A DNA stretch of 18,784 nt from Ornithoclostridium sp949298505 (GTDB lineage Bacteria > Bacillota > Clostridia > Christensenellales > UBA3700): contig CASFWW010000064.1 of the NCBI GenBank assembly GCA_949298505.1, positions 1-18,784 of the forward strand. The letters are read 5' to 3'. Position 1 is the stretch's first letter; every line of letters starts with the position of its first letter. Position numbers and translations under genes: made by a program. The notes beneath the pieces were generated by a model. It was not told the DNA's origin and made no database searches. It was given only the letters and a program-made list of their open reading frames with translations. This document shows positions 1 to 7,550 of this stretch, piece by piece.

Positions 1-1100
1 GCATATACGGCGGTGTCAAAGTTCTTTTTCGCTACACTCGCCATAAGGAGTATTTCCTTGCGCACCTGCGCGAGCGCGATGGTCGGGGTTGCAAGCAGGC
101 GTTCGTCGACGTACTGGAATTTGTCTTCGACGAAACCGTCCTCGTTGGGCTTCGTTTTCTTGTCGCGTATGACGAAGCAGGCAAGCTGAGTGAGCTGTTT
201 TATGAACGGAACGAGAAGTATCGTCGTGGTCACGTTGAATATCGTGTGGAACATGGCGATCTGCGTTTCAATTTCGCTGAAAGCCGCCTGAAGCCACTTG
301 TCGATCGGCAGAACGAGAGCAAGTATGAAGAAGACTACCGAGCCTATGCAGTTGAACGTCAGGTGGATGAAAGAAGCGCGCTTGCCGTTGGGAGTTGCTC
401 CGATCGACGCGAACATCGCGGTCACGCAGGTGCCTATGTTGATACCCAGCGTGATGAAGATCGCGTTTTCAAGCGTCATCAGGTTCGCGCCCGCCATTGT
501 GATAAGGATGATGGTCGTTGCTGAAGAACTCTGGACGATAGCCGTGATCGTCAGACCGATCAGGAGAAGAAGCACCGGGTTGCTGATGCTCGTCATGATC
601 TTTTCTATCACGGGAGAGCCGCTGAAAGTCTTCATTGCGGAACTCATGACTTCAAGACCGACGAAGATCATGCCTATGCTTCCTATGATACAGCCCCACA
701 GGTTGACTTTGTCATGCTTTGACATCTGCATGAATGCGCCCACGCATGCCAGCGCCGCGAAGAAAGCGGTGATCGGGAGAGACTGGAGCGCGCCTATCTG
801 CGCCGTGATCGTCGTGCCTATGTTCGCGCCCATGATTATCGACGTCGCCTGAGAAAGAGTCATGACTCCCGCATTGACGAAACCCACCACCATGACGGTG
901 GTAGCCGAAGAACTCTGGATCACCATCGTGACGCCCGTTCCCACGGCTATGCCGGCGAATCTGTTGCTGCTGATACGGTTGAAGACCGATCTGAGTCTGT
1001 TGCCTGCCACGGATTCAAGATTTTCGCTCATGATCTTGAGCGCGATCAGGAAAACGCCGAGGCCGCCCAGAAGTGTAAGTATTGTTTCAAAAACTTCCAT
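1..1100 (-). CDS. Na/Pi cotransporter family protein (partial)
   Basis: Integral membrane carrier of the Na+/phosphate symporter family (PF02690, NptA/YjbB-like), which moves phosphate across the cytoplasmic membrane. Reading from the ATG at 1100 down to base 1 gives 366 residues with no stop; the 3' end lies outside the window. The family hallmark is a duplicated core, and both copies of the motif QSSSATT are visible, at residues 62-68 and 190-196, each inside a hydrophobic segment; similar GxNIGT motifs follow each copy (MGANIGTT and LGINIGT). Hydrophobic segments fill residues 1 to about 310. The last visible part (from about residue 335, LLATPTIALAQVRKEI) looks like the start of the helical PhoU-like domain that many members carry. 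No good Shine-Dalgarno site precedes the ATG. It is transcribed away from polA from its own promoter. Substrate specificity is inferred from the family only. Confidence 0.93.
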   Translation of the reverse strand, partial: MEVFETILTLLGGLGVFLIALKIMSENLESVAGNRLRSVFNRISSNRFAGIAVGTGVTMVIQSSSATTVMVVGFVNAGVMTLSQATSIIMGANIGTTITAQIGALQSLPITAFFAALACVGAFMQMSKHDKVNLWGCIIGSIGMIFVGLEVMSSAMKTFSGSPVIEKIMTSISNPVLLLLIGLTITAIVQSSSATTIILITMAGANLMTLENAIFITLGINIGTCVTAMFASIGATPNGKRASFIHLTFNCIGSVVFFILALVLPIDKWLQAAFSEIETQIAMFHTIFNVTTTILLVPFIKQLTQLACFVIRDKKTKPNEDGFVEDKFQYVDERLLATPTIALAQVRKEILLMASVAKKNFDTAVY

Positions 1101-1190
1101 TTTTACGTGTACGGCTGAGCCCGTACGCTTTAAAAGCCGCGTTTATGCGGAGTCCCGGAAAGAAGAATTCCGCTTGAGTTACCATGAACA

Positions 1191-1219
1191 TATATACCAA
1201 AATACGCCGCCAAAGTCAA
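1191..1219 (-). promoter_or_regulatory. Promoter for the Na/Pi cotransporter gene
   Basis: On the minus strand a -35 box TTGACT (1214-1219) is followed after 17 bases by TATATA (1191-1196). The spacer ends in TGG, giving an extended -10 (TGn) element. Predicted transcription starts near 1184, leaving a leader of about 80 bases that contains a 6-bp inverted repeat (1109-1114 with 1121-1126) close to the start codon. Confidence 0.6.
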
Positions 1220-1227
1220 ACAAAATA

Positions 1228-1256
1228 TAGACAATAAAGCATTTTTATTATATAAT
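1228..1256 (+). promoter_or_regulatory. Promoter for the polA-coaE unit
   Basis: A -35 box TAGACA (1228-1233) and a perfect -10 box TATAAT (1251-1256) are separated by exactly 17 bases. Start of transcription is expected near 1263, about 265 bases before the polA start codon. The -35 box lies only 8 bases from the -35 box of the opposing promoter at 1191-1219, so the two probably compete for RNA polymerase. Confidence 0.65.
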
Positions 1257-1264
1257 AACGACAT

Positions 1265-1472
1265 GCGGCAAATGGTATTTTTCACAACTTGCCGCCCGGA
1301 TATACGCGCACGAAATATTTACGCGCGCAAGGTCAATATAATATAAGCAACGCATTCCGCGTCCGGCAACATAAGACCGGCATCCGAGGCGTACGTACGA
1401 AACGCGGCGTCTCAGGGTAAATTGTTTGTAAAAAACACGGCTGGATTTTCTGAGCCGATTTACAAAGCAATT
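1265..1472 (+). promoter_or_regulatory. Structured polA leader with three dyads
   Basis: Together with the two promoters this accounts for the gene-free stretch 1101-1527. No small gene was recognised in it. Three inverted repeats follow one another in the predicted polA leader: GCGGCAA/TTGCCGC (1265-1271 with 1289-1295), CCGCGT/ACGCGG (1357-1362 with 1402-1407, enclosing the palindrome CGTACGTACG at 1390-1399), and a long hairpin 1421-1472. In the last one ATTG-TTTGTAAA (1421-1432) pairs with TTTACAAA-G-CAAT (1459-1471) with one bulged G, and CGGCT (1438-1442) pairs with AGCCG (1453-1457) further in. No T-run follows, so it is not a normal terminator. It matches no riboswitch class that I recognise. 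It could act as mRNA structure or, as DNA, as a protein binding site. Confidence 0.4.
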
Positions 1473-1527
1473 GAGAAGTAATATAGTTAAATTGTACGCG
1501 ACGCGCGGCGCGTTTGCAGGGGAAAAT

Positions 1528-4071
1528 ATGCAGACACTCGTTTTACTTGATTCCAATTCTCTTATCAACAGGGCGTTTTACGCGCTCCCTCCGCTGACCA
1601 ACAGACAGGGGCAGCAGACGGGCGCAATTTTCGGATTCGTCAATATGTTTTTAAAACTGGTGGACAAATACAAGCCCGATTACGTCGTTGCGGCGTTTGA
1701 CAGGAAAGCGCCCACCTTCCGCAAGAAGATGTACGAAGGCTACAAGGCGACCAGAAAGCCTATGCCCGAAGAGCTGGCTAGCCAGCTTGAACCTCTCAAA
1801 CGCCTTCTGCGCGCAATGAACGTGCAGATCGCAGAGATTGACGGGTATGAAGCGGACGACATCCTGGGCACGCTTTCAAAGCGCAGTTCATGCAGAACGT
1901 ACATCGTCACCGGAGACCGAGACAGCCTTCAGCTCATAGACGGAAAGACCACAGTTCTGATGACCAAAAAGGGGATATCGGAAATCGTGGAATATGACGA
2001 AGCGCGGCTGAAAGAGGACGGTTTCACGCCCTCTCAGATCATAGATCTGAAATCGCTTATGGGCGACAGCTCGGACAATATCCCGGGAGTTGCCGGAATA
2101 GGAGAGGGAACTGCCACTAAACTGCTTGCTCAGTACGGCACGCTCGACGGCGTATACGCACACCTTGACGAGACGAAGGGCGCGCTCAACAAAAAGCTCG
2201 TAGAGGGCAGGGAAAGCGCCTATCTTTCTTATAAACTTGCGACGATAGACAGAGACTGTCCGATTGATACTGTGCCGGAAAAAGTGCCTTTTTCACAGAC
2301 TTACGGCAGTGAAGTCAGAGACATACTGCTTGAATTCGAGTTCGGAAAGATAGCGGACAGGCTGAACTTTGCCGAGCAGGAAAACCCCACCGTCACCGTA
2401 GAGGTGAAAACGGAAAAGGTTGAGGACTACGACGCGCTTGAACGCGCGCTGGAGAATATCGGGAGATCAGGAGTTTTCGCGTTCGACGTTTCCCAGAGGA
2501 TATTCGTGGGAGGAAAGGACTCGTCATACGAAATAGTCATTTGCGAAAATCTGCTCGGAGAAGGGATAGATTACAACGCGTTTCTCGAGGCGGTCAGACC
2601 GCTTGCGGAGAATAGCGGACTGCGCAAGCTTTGTTTTGACAAAAAGACGTACATGCACCTTTTCGATCCGTACGGGATAAAGATAAACGGGCGCTGCGAC
2701 GACGTTATGCTCAAGGCGTATCTTTGCGACAGCAACCGCAATTACAAATCGCTTTCCGCGCTCGCTTCTGCGTACGGGATAAACTGCGAGGACGGCGCGG
2801 CGGCATTGATCGCGCTGGATGCGGCATTGGACGCGGAAATGAAGGAGAAGGAACAGGAAAAGCTGTACGAAGAACTCGAACTGCCGCTTGTGGACGTGCT
2901 TTTCTCAATGGAAAAGGAAGGCTTCAGGGTTGACCGCGCTTATCTTGAAAAACTCAACGAAGAACTGACGGCAGAGACGGGAAAACTCGCTTCGCTGATC
3001 ACAGATCTTGCGGGCGAGCCTTTCAACCTGAATTCCACCCAGCAGCTTGCGAAGATCCTTTTTGAAAAACTGGGGCTTAAGCACGGTAAAAAGACAAAAA
3101 CGGGTTATTCGACCAACGTAGAAGTGCTTGAGTCTCTCAGGAACGAGCATCCGATAATACCCGCGATCCTTCAGTACAGAGAACTTGTAAAACTCAAATC
3201 GACTTATCTTGACGGCATGCTGCCGCTGATCGACGGCAACGGAAGGATACACACCGTGTTCAAACAGGCGGTGACGGCGACGGGAAGGCTTTCTTCCACA
3301 GAACCCAACCTTCAGAACATACCGATACGCAAGGAGAGCGGAAAGAGGATCCGCAAGATGTTCATACCTGCGGAAGGGAACGTCCTGGTATGCGGTGACT
3401 ACTCGCAGATAGAGCTGAGACTTATGGCGCACATGAGCGGAGACAAGGGAATGATCGACGCTTTCAACGCCGGCGAAGATTTCCACCGCTCGACGGCGGC
3501 GAAGCTTTTCGGGGTGCCTTTCGATATGGTGACTCAGGACATGAGAAGAAGCGCGAAGGCGGTCAATTTCGGCATAATTTACGGCATCAGCGATTTCGGG
3601 CTCAGCGAGGACCTGGGCATAAGTGTTCCGCAGGCGAGAAAGTATATGCAGAACTACTTTGCCACTTACCCCGGAGTCAGGCGTTTTATGGACGACTCCG
3701 TAGCTTTTGCAAAAGCCAACGGCTACGTGAAAACGCTTTACGGCAGGAAGAGATATATCCCCGAACTTCAGGCGTCGCTTTACGCCACGCGCGCTTTCGG
3801 GGAAAGAGTGGCGATGAATATGCCTTTGCAGGGCACGGCGAGCGACATCATCAAAGCCGCGATGATAGCCGTGGAAAAAGAACTCGTAAAACAGAATTGT
3901 AAAGCAAAACTTATAATGCAGGTGCACGACGAACTGATAGTGGATTGTCCTCTGGAAGAGAAAGAGAAAGTTGAAAAACTGCTGAAATCGTGCATGCAGA
4001 ACGTAGCTTCTCTCAGCGTACCGCTTGTCGCGGACGTGGGAAGCGGAGACAACTGGCTGGACGCCAAATAG
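1528..4071 (+). CDS. polA: DNA polymerase I (proofreading site degenerate)
   Basis: Family A DNA polymerase that fills gaps and removes RNA primers in replication and repair; 847 residues, close to Bacillus and Thermus PolA. Residues 1 to about 290 are the 5'-3' exonuclease (YEADD at 107-111, TGDRDS, GDSSDN at 179-184, then the helix-hairpin-helix GVAGIGEGTA). The central 3'-5' exonuclease-like domain has lost its acidic set: the canonical D-x-E of motif I reads D320-V-S322 and the motif II aspartate is not recognisable, so proofreading is probably absent. The polymerase domain is intact: motif A with D624 (DYSQIELR), O-helix RRSAKAVNFGIIYG at 673-686, motif C HDE at 800-802. The start is ATG 1528 because AGGGGA lies just upstream and the family N-terminus (LVLLDSNSLINRAFYALP) begins there; the frame is open to a TTG at 1471 but without a ribosome site. 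Confidence 0.98.
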   Translation: MQTLVLLDSNSLINRAFYALPPLTNRQGQQTGAIFGFVNMFLKLVDKYKPDYVVAAFDRKAPTFRKKMYEGYKATRKPMPEELASQLEPLKRLLRAMNVQIAEIDGYEADDILGTLSKRSSCRTYIVTGDRDSLQLIDGKTTVLMTKKGISEIVEYDEARLKEDGFTPSQIIDLKSLMGDSSDNIPGVAGIGEGTATKLLAQYGTLDGVYAHLDETKGALNKKLVEGRESAYLSYKLATIDRDCPIDTVPEKVPFSQTYGSEVRDILLEFEFGKIADRLNFAEQENPTVTVEVKTEKVEDYDALERALENIGRSGVFAFDVSQRIFVGGKDSSYEIVICENLLGEGIDYNAFLEAVRPLAENSGLRKLCFDKKTYMHLFDPYGIKINGRCDDVMLKAYLCDSNRNYKSLSALASAYGINCEDGAAALIALDAALDAEMKEKEQEKLYEELELPLVDVLFSMEKEGFRVDRAYLEKLNEELTAETGKLASLITDLAGEPFNLNSTQQLAKILFEKLGLKHGKKTKTGYSTNVEVLESLRNEHPIIPAILQYRELVKLKSTYLDGMLPLIDGNGRIHTVFKQAVTATGRLSSTEPNLQNIPIRKESGKRIRKMFIPAEGNVLVCGDYSQIELRLMAHMSGDKGMIDAFNAGEDFHRSTAAKLFGVPFDMVTQDMRRSAKAVNFGIIYGISDFGLSEDLGISVPQARKYMQNYFATYPGVRRFMDDSVAFAKANGYVKTLYGRKRYIPELQASLYATRAFGERVAMNMPLQGTASDIIKAAMIAVEKELVKQNCKAKLIMQVHDELIVDCPLEEKEKVEKLLKSCMQNVASLSVPLVADVGSGDNWLDAK

Positions 4072-4090
4072 ACCGCGTACAGAACGCGGT
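4072..4090 (+). other. Stem-loop between polA and coaE
   Basis: ACCGCG (4072-4077) begins at the first base after the polA stop codon and pairs with CGCGGT (4085-4090) across a 7-base loop. The coaE Shine-Dalgarno GGGGAG (4091-4096) starts at the next base. There is no T-run, so this is more likely an mRNA processing, stabilising or translation-tuning element than a terminator. Confidence 0.45.
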
Positions 4091-4102
4091 GGGGAGACCG
4101 GT

Positions 4103-4666
4103 ATGAAAATTGCAGTTATAGGCGGGATCGGCAGCGGCAAAAGCACCGTGCTGGCGATGCTCAGAAATGCGGGCGAAACGGTGATCGATTGCGACGAAGT
4201 TTACCGCAACGTGAAAAAGAACGCTCAGTTCAAAGCCGAAATGCTCGAAGAATTCGGCGACGTATTCACGAACGGAGAAGTGGACAACAGGAAGGTTTCC
4301 GCGATAGTGCTGGGCAACGCCGCGGCGGTTTCAAGACTCAACGCGATAGCGCATCCTTACGTCAGGCGAGATCTTGACAAGAGGTGCGCCGGCAAAAAGA
4401 GGGTTTTCGTGGAGGTCCAGGTCTTTGAGAACGGACTGCTTGAAGATTATTTCGACAAGGTGTGGCTGATCGTCGGAGACAGACAGACGAGGGTGAACAG
4501 AGTGGTCGTACGCGACGACTGCGACATATCGCGTGTGGAAAGCATAATGTCCCTTCAGCCGCCGGATGAAGACAGGATAAAAGCCGGCTACACCGTGATA
4601 GTAAACGACGGTCCGCTCAGAGAATTGCAGGAAAAAGTCAACAAAAAACTCAAGGAACTCGGCTGA
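4103..4666 (+). CDS. coaE: Dephospho-CoA kinase
   Basis: Catalyses the last step of coenzyme A biosynthesis, ATP-dependent phosphorylation of dephospho-CoA at the 3' hydroxyl; cytosolic. The protein has 187 residues, slightly shorter than the usual 195-205. It opens with the P-loop GGIGSGKST (residues 7-15), followed by the family's IDCDEVYRNV element, which usually reads IDAD. Further on come VFENGLLEDYFDKVWLIV, the Q-x-x-R and RD elements of the lid region, and the closing VIVNDG segment. The start ATG at 4103 has GGGGAG (4091-4096) 6 bases upstream; the frame is open further upstream into polA but that stretch does not resemble the family. It sits 31 bases after polA and shares its transcript, an arrangement also seen in Bacillus relatives where polA and coaE are close. 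Confidence 0.95.
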   Translation: MKIAVIGGIGSGKSTVLAMLRNAGETVIDCDEVYRNVKKNAQFKAEMLEEFGDVFTNGEVDNRKVSAIVLGNAAAVSRLNAIAHPYVRRDLDKRCAGKKRVFVEVQVFENGLLEDYFDKVWLIVGDRQTRVNRVVVRDDCDISRVESIMSLQPPDEDRIKAGYTVIVNDGPLRELQEKVNKKLKELG

Positions 4667-4682
4667 CTGTGCCGGGGCGACG

Positions 4683-4710
4683 CGGGAGACGAATTCTCCC
4701 GTTTTTGTTT
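4683..4710 (+). terminator. Rho-independent terminator after coaE
   Basis: CGGGAGA (4683-4689) pairs with TCTCCCG (4695-4701) over a 5-base loop and is followed by TTTTTGTTT. It starts 16 bases after the coaE stop and separates the polA-coaE unit from the ruvA unit. Confidence 0.85.
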
Positions 4711-4722
4711 GCCCTTAAACGG

Positions 4723-4751
4723 TTGTCAAAAGGGCGCTTATACTTTATAAT
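4723..4751 (+). promoter_or_regulatory. Promoter in front of ruvA
   Basis: TTGTCA (4723-4728), a 17-base spacer, then a perfect TATAAT (4746-4751). The expected start of transcription is 4757-4759, which coincides with the ruvA ATG at 4759-4761, so the transcript would carry a leader of only zero to two bases. It probably drives ruvA, ruvB, queA and, by read-through, tgt. Confidence 0.7.
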
Positions 4752-4758
4752 AATATAT

Positions 4759-5364
4759 ATGTTTTATTGTATCACGGGAAAAGTCATACATTACGAAGAA
4801 GGCAGACTCGTAGTCCAGGCAGGCGGCGTGGGGTACGAGCTTCTCGTGTCCAACAACGCGCTCGCCAGGCTTGGAAAAACGGGGCTTGAATGTACCGTAT
4901 ATACGGAACTGAGCGTGACGCAGGACGACGTAAGACTTTTCGGCTTTTACAGCAAAGAAGAGAAAAATATGTTCCGCAAACTCACTTCGGTCAGCGGAGT
5001 GGGCGGAAAAATGGCGCTCCAGATCCTTTCGTCGGCAGACGTGAGCACGCTTGCAGTGGCGATAGTCAGCGGAGACAGCGCGACGATTTCAAAGGTCAAG
5101 GGAATAGGCAAAAAGACCGCGGAGAGGATAATCCTCGAGCTGAGAGAGCAGATGAACGACGCCGTCGTGACAGCCGGCAGCGCGACTGACCTGATCCCTC
5201 AGGCGGAAGAGACGCGCGGAGGAGTCGCCGCGGACGCGATAGCCGCACTCGTCTCGCTGGGCATTTCAAAGACGGAAGCGTACACCGCGGTTGCCGCCGC
5301 AATGAAAAAGACGGACAAGCTGGAGCAGATCATCACGCTTGCACTGAGGAGTTTTGACAGATGA
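4759..5364 (+). CDS. ruvA: Holliday junction branch migration protein RuvA
   Basis: Binds four-way Holliday junctions as a tetramer and loads the RuvB motor during recombinational repair. 201 residues, the normal length. Domain I (about 1-63) is the OB fold beginning MFYCITGKVIHYEEG, exactly where family members begin. Domain II carries two helix-hairpin-helix elements, LTSVSGVGGKMALQIL and ISKVKGIGKKTAERI. Domain III (about 150-201, ADAIAALVSLGISKTEA) is the RuvB-binding tail. No Shine-Dalgarno sequence precedes the ATG; the -10 box of a strong promoter lies only 7 bases upstream, which suggests a leaderless message. Its stop overlaps the ruvB start as ATGA, so the two are translationally coupled. 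ruvC, often directly upstream in other bacteria, is not here. Confidence 0.97.
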   Translation: MFYCITGKVIHYEEGRLVVQAGGVGYELLVSNNALARLGKTGLECTVYTELSVTQDDVRLFGFYSKEEKNMFRKLTSVSGVGGKMALQILSSADVSTLAVAIVSGDSATISKVKGIGKKTAERIILELREQMNDAVVTAGSATDLIPQAEETRGGVAADAIAALVSLGISKTEAYTAVAAAMKKTDKLEQIITLALRSFDR

Positions 5365-6431
5365 ATTTTGAAGACGACGAAGAGAGATTCATGTCGTCCA
5401 TGCCGATAGCTTCGGACGCGGACAACGAAAACAATCTGCGTCCCAAGACGATGAAAGATTACGTCGGGCAGGACAAGATAAAGGAAAATCTCGAAATATA
5501 CATCAAAGCCGCCGTTGCCAGAAACGAAGCGCTGGATCACGTCCTGCTGTACGGTCCTCCGGGACTGGGCAAGACCACGCTTGCTCATATAATTGCAAAC
5601 GAGATGGGCAGTCAGATCAGGATCACAAGCGGTCCGGCGATAGAAAAAGCCGCCGATCTTGCGGCGATCCTGACCAACCTCGGAGAGGGCGACGTACTGT
5701 TTATCGACGAGATACACCGCCTCAACCGCAACGTAGAAGAAGTGCTGTACCCGGCGATGGAAGATTTTGCGCTCGATTTCATAGTGGGCAAAGGACCGAC
5801 CGCGAAGAGTATAAGACTGTCTCTGCCTCATTTCACGCTGATCGGTGCGACGACCAAGGCGGGTATGCTGACGGGACCTCTCCGCGACCGTTTCGGCGTA
5901 AATTGCAGGCTTGAAATGTACACTCCGGAGCAACTTGCGCAGATAGTCAAGCGTTCCGCGACGATACTCGGCATAGAGCTGACCGAGGACGGCGCGGTTG
6001 AGATAGCAAAGAGAAGCCGCGGCACTCCGCGTATCGCCAACCGCATACTCAAACGCGTGCGCGATTTCGCAGAGGTCAAGGGCGAAGGCGTGATCACCTA
6101 CGAGGTGGCGGACCACGCGCTCGGCAAAATGGAGATAGACAAGCTGGGTCTGGATTCGGTAGACCGCAGACTGCTTCAGACGATGATAGACAAGTTCGGC
6201 GGAGGACCCGTCGGACTGGACACTCTGAGCGCGGCGGTGGGCGAGGACAGCGGCACGATCGAGGACGTTTACGAGCCGTACCTGATGCAGATCACTTTCG
6301 TTGCGCGTACGCCTAGGGGCAGGATCGTGCTTCCCGACGCATACGAACATCTGGGTCTCAGGGTGCCGCAGAGCGCCGTGAAGCAGATGAGTATTCTGGA
6401 CGTACTGGAGACGGGAGACGACGGTCAATGA
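5361..6431 (+). CDS. ruvB: Holliday junction branch migration helicase RuvB
   Basis: AAA+ ATPase that drives branch migration of Holliday junctions as hexameric rings flanking RuvA. 356 residues, typical. An acidic N-terminal tail of about 25 residues (EDDEERF) precedes the core RPKTMKDYVGQ. The Walker A motif GPPGLGKTT is at residues 65-73, Walker B with DEIH at 116-119, sensor 1 LIGATTKAGML, the arginine finger region GPLRDRFG with R175, sensor 2 RGTPRIANRIL, and a C-terminal winged-helix domain (LGLDSVDRRLL to the end). GAGGAG lies about 10 bases before the ATG, within the ruvA tail. It overlaps ruvA upstream and queA downstream by four bases each, so the three genes form one operon. Confidence 0.98.
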   Translation: MNFEDDEERFMSSMPIASDADNENNLRPKTMKDYVGQDKIKENLEIYIKAAVARNEALDHVLLYGPPGLGKTTLAHIIANEMGSQIRITSGPAIEKAADLAAILTNLGEGDVLFIDEIHRLNRNVEEVLYPAMEDFALDFIVGKGPTAKSIRLSLPHFTLIGATTKAGMLTGPLRDRFGVNCRLEMYTPEQLAQIVKRSATILGIELTEDGAVEIAKRSRGTPRIANRILKRVRDFAEVKGEGVITYEVADHALGKMEIDKLGLDSVDRRLLQTMIDKFGGGPVGLDTLSAAVGEDSGTIEDVYEPYLMQITFVARTPRGRIVLPDAYEHLGLRVPQSAVKQMSILDVLETGDDGQ

Positions 6432-7471
6432 CGATGAAAACCAGTGATTTCAGTTACTATCTGCCCAAAGAGCAGATAGCGCAGACGCCTGTCGAGCCGC
6501 GCGATTCTTCGCGGCTTCTGGTTTACGACAGAAAGGACGGGAGCATTGATCACAGGATATTCCGCGAGATCACGGATTATCTGAAGCCGGGCGACGTGCT
6601 TGTCGTCAACAACACGAAGGTCATCCCGGCGCGCATATTCGCAAAGCGCGTGCTGGCGGACGGTTCTCTCGGAGAGGGTGAATGCGAGATACTTCTCCTG
6701 AAAAGGCTTGATTACAATACCTGGGAGTGCATCACCCGCCCCGCGAAAAAACTGCGCGTGGGAACAAGACTGTATTTTTCTGAAAAGCTTTCCGGGGAAG
6801 TCGTAGGATACAAGGAAGAAGGACTCAGAGATATAAAGTTCGCTTTCGACGGCGTTTTCGAGGATATTCTCGACGAGATCGGCAATATGCCGCTTCCTCC
6901 TTACATCACCGAAAAGCTCAGGGATAAAAACAGGTATCAGACGGTGTATTGCAAGACCGAAGGTTCGGCGGCGGCGCCCACAGCCGGGTTGCACTTCACG
7001 CCCGAACTTCTTGAAAAGATACGCGCAATGGGCGTGCAGATCGCAACCGTGCTCCTCCACGTCGGACTGGGTACGTTCAGACCGGTGAAGGAAGAAAACG
7101 TGCTCGATCACAAAATGCACAGCGAATACTACCGCGTGGACGAGGAGAATGCGGCGATCATTTCCGCGGCGAAAAGAGAGGGCAGGCGCGTCATCTGCGT
7201 GGGCACCACTTCGGTCCGCGTGCTGGAAAGCGTTGCGAAAGAGGACGGCACTCTGGAGGCGTGCAGCGGGGATACCGACATTTTCATCTATCCCGGCTAC
7301 AGGTTCAAAGCCGTGGACGCGCTGATAACCAATTTCCATCTGCCAGAATCCACGCTCCTTATGTTGGTGAGCGCGTTTATGGGCAGAGAAAACGCGCTTT
7401 CGATGTACGAGACCGCGGTAAAAGAAGGTTACCGGTTCTTTTCTTTCGGCGACAGCTGTTTTATTATCTGA
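6428..7471 (+). CDS. queA: tRNA preQ1(34) S-adenosylmethionine ribosyltransferase-isomerase QueA
   Basis: Transfers and isomerises the ribosyl part of S-adenosylmethionine onto preQ1 at the wobble position of GUN tRNAs, giving epoxyqueuosine; the next step after Tgt. 347 residues, typical. Family signatures seen: KTSDFSYYLPKEQIAQTP at the N-terminus, VVNNTKVIPARIF, GSAAAPTAGLHFT at 179-191, VLLHVGLGTFRPV, and DALITNFHLPESTLLML near the end. The ATG at 6428 overlaps the ruvB stop as ATGA and has GGGAG (6413-6417) 10 bases upstream. A second in-frame ATG at 6434 gives the more canonical N-terminus and cannot be excluded. Followed after 126 bases by tgt. Confidence 0.97.
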   Translation: MTMKTSDFSYYLPKEQIAQTPVEPRDSSRLLVYDRKDGSIDHRIFREITDYLKPGDVLVVNNTKVIPARIFAKRVLADGSLGEGECEILLLKRLDYNTWECITRPAKKLRVGTRLYFSEKLSGEVVGYKEEGLRDIKFAFDGVFEDILDEIGNMPLPPYITEKLRDKNRYQTVYCKTEGSAAAPTAGLHFTPELLEKIRAMGVQIATVLLHVGLGTFRPVKEENVLDHKMHSEYYRVDEENAAIISAAKREGRRVICVGTTSVRVLESVAKEDGTLEACSGDTDIFIYPGYRFKAVDALITNFHLPESTLLMLVSAFMGRENALSMYETAVKEGYRFFSFGDSCFII

Positions 7472-7481
7472 ACGCGGATTT

Positions 7482-7550
7482 GCGGCGCCGCTTTGCTTTG
7501 AGGCGGGAGTCGCCTTAGAGTCGCTTTGGAGAACGGGATCCGTTTCCCGT
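7482..7550. other. Cluster of hairpins in the queA-tgt gap
   Basis: Within the 126-base gap three compact dyads follow each other: the 10-base palindrome GCGGCGCCGC (7482-7491), AGGCG/CGCCT (7501-7505 with 7511-7515) and ACGGGA/TCCCGT (7533-7538 with 7545-7550). None has a T-run, and no promoter with acceptable -35 and -10 boxes was found before tgt, so read-through from the ruvA promoter is assumed. The role is unknown. Confidence 0.35.

Noticed and set aside
298..852. 184-codon open frame on the plus strand
   Set aside because: Its hydrophobic, Ile/Met-rich product is the mirror of the cotransporter encoded on the minus strand, which carries both QSSSATT motifs.
1321..1350. Second promoter in the polA leader (TATAAT at 1337-1342)
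   Set aside because: No acceptable -35 box at 16-18 bases; the nearest, TTTACG, is only 13 bases away.
1471..1527. TTG at 1471 as the polA start
   Set aside because: It lies in the foot of a hairpin without a ribosome site, and the added 19 residues do not match the family N-terminus; ATG 1528 has AGGGGA.
2905..4146. 413-codon open frame on the minus strand opposite polA
   Set aside because: It lies fully antisense to an unmistakable polA, encodes no recognisable motif and reflects codon bias of the sense gene.
4669..4758. Upstream extension of ruvA to 4669
   Set aside because: This stretch is the coaE terminator and the ruvA promoter, and the RuvA family starts at the ATG at 4759.
5199..6428. 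409-codon open frame on the minus strand opposite ruvB
   Set aside because: Antisense to ruvB with its complete AAA+ motifs; the composition is Arg/His-rich shadow sequence without a ribosome site.
6425..7339. 304-codon open frame on the minus strand opposite queA
   Set aside because: Antisense to a gene with all QueA signatures; no family resemblance.
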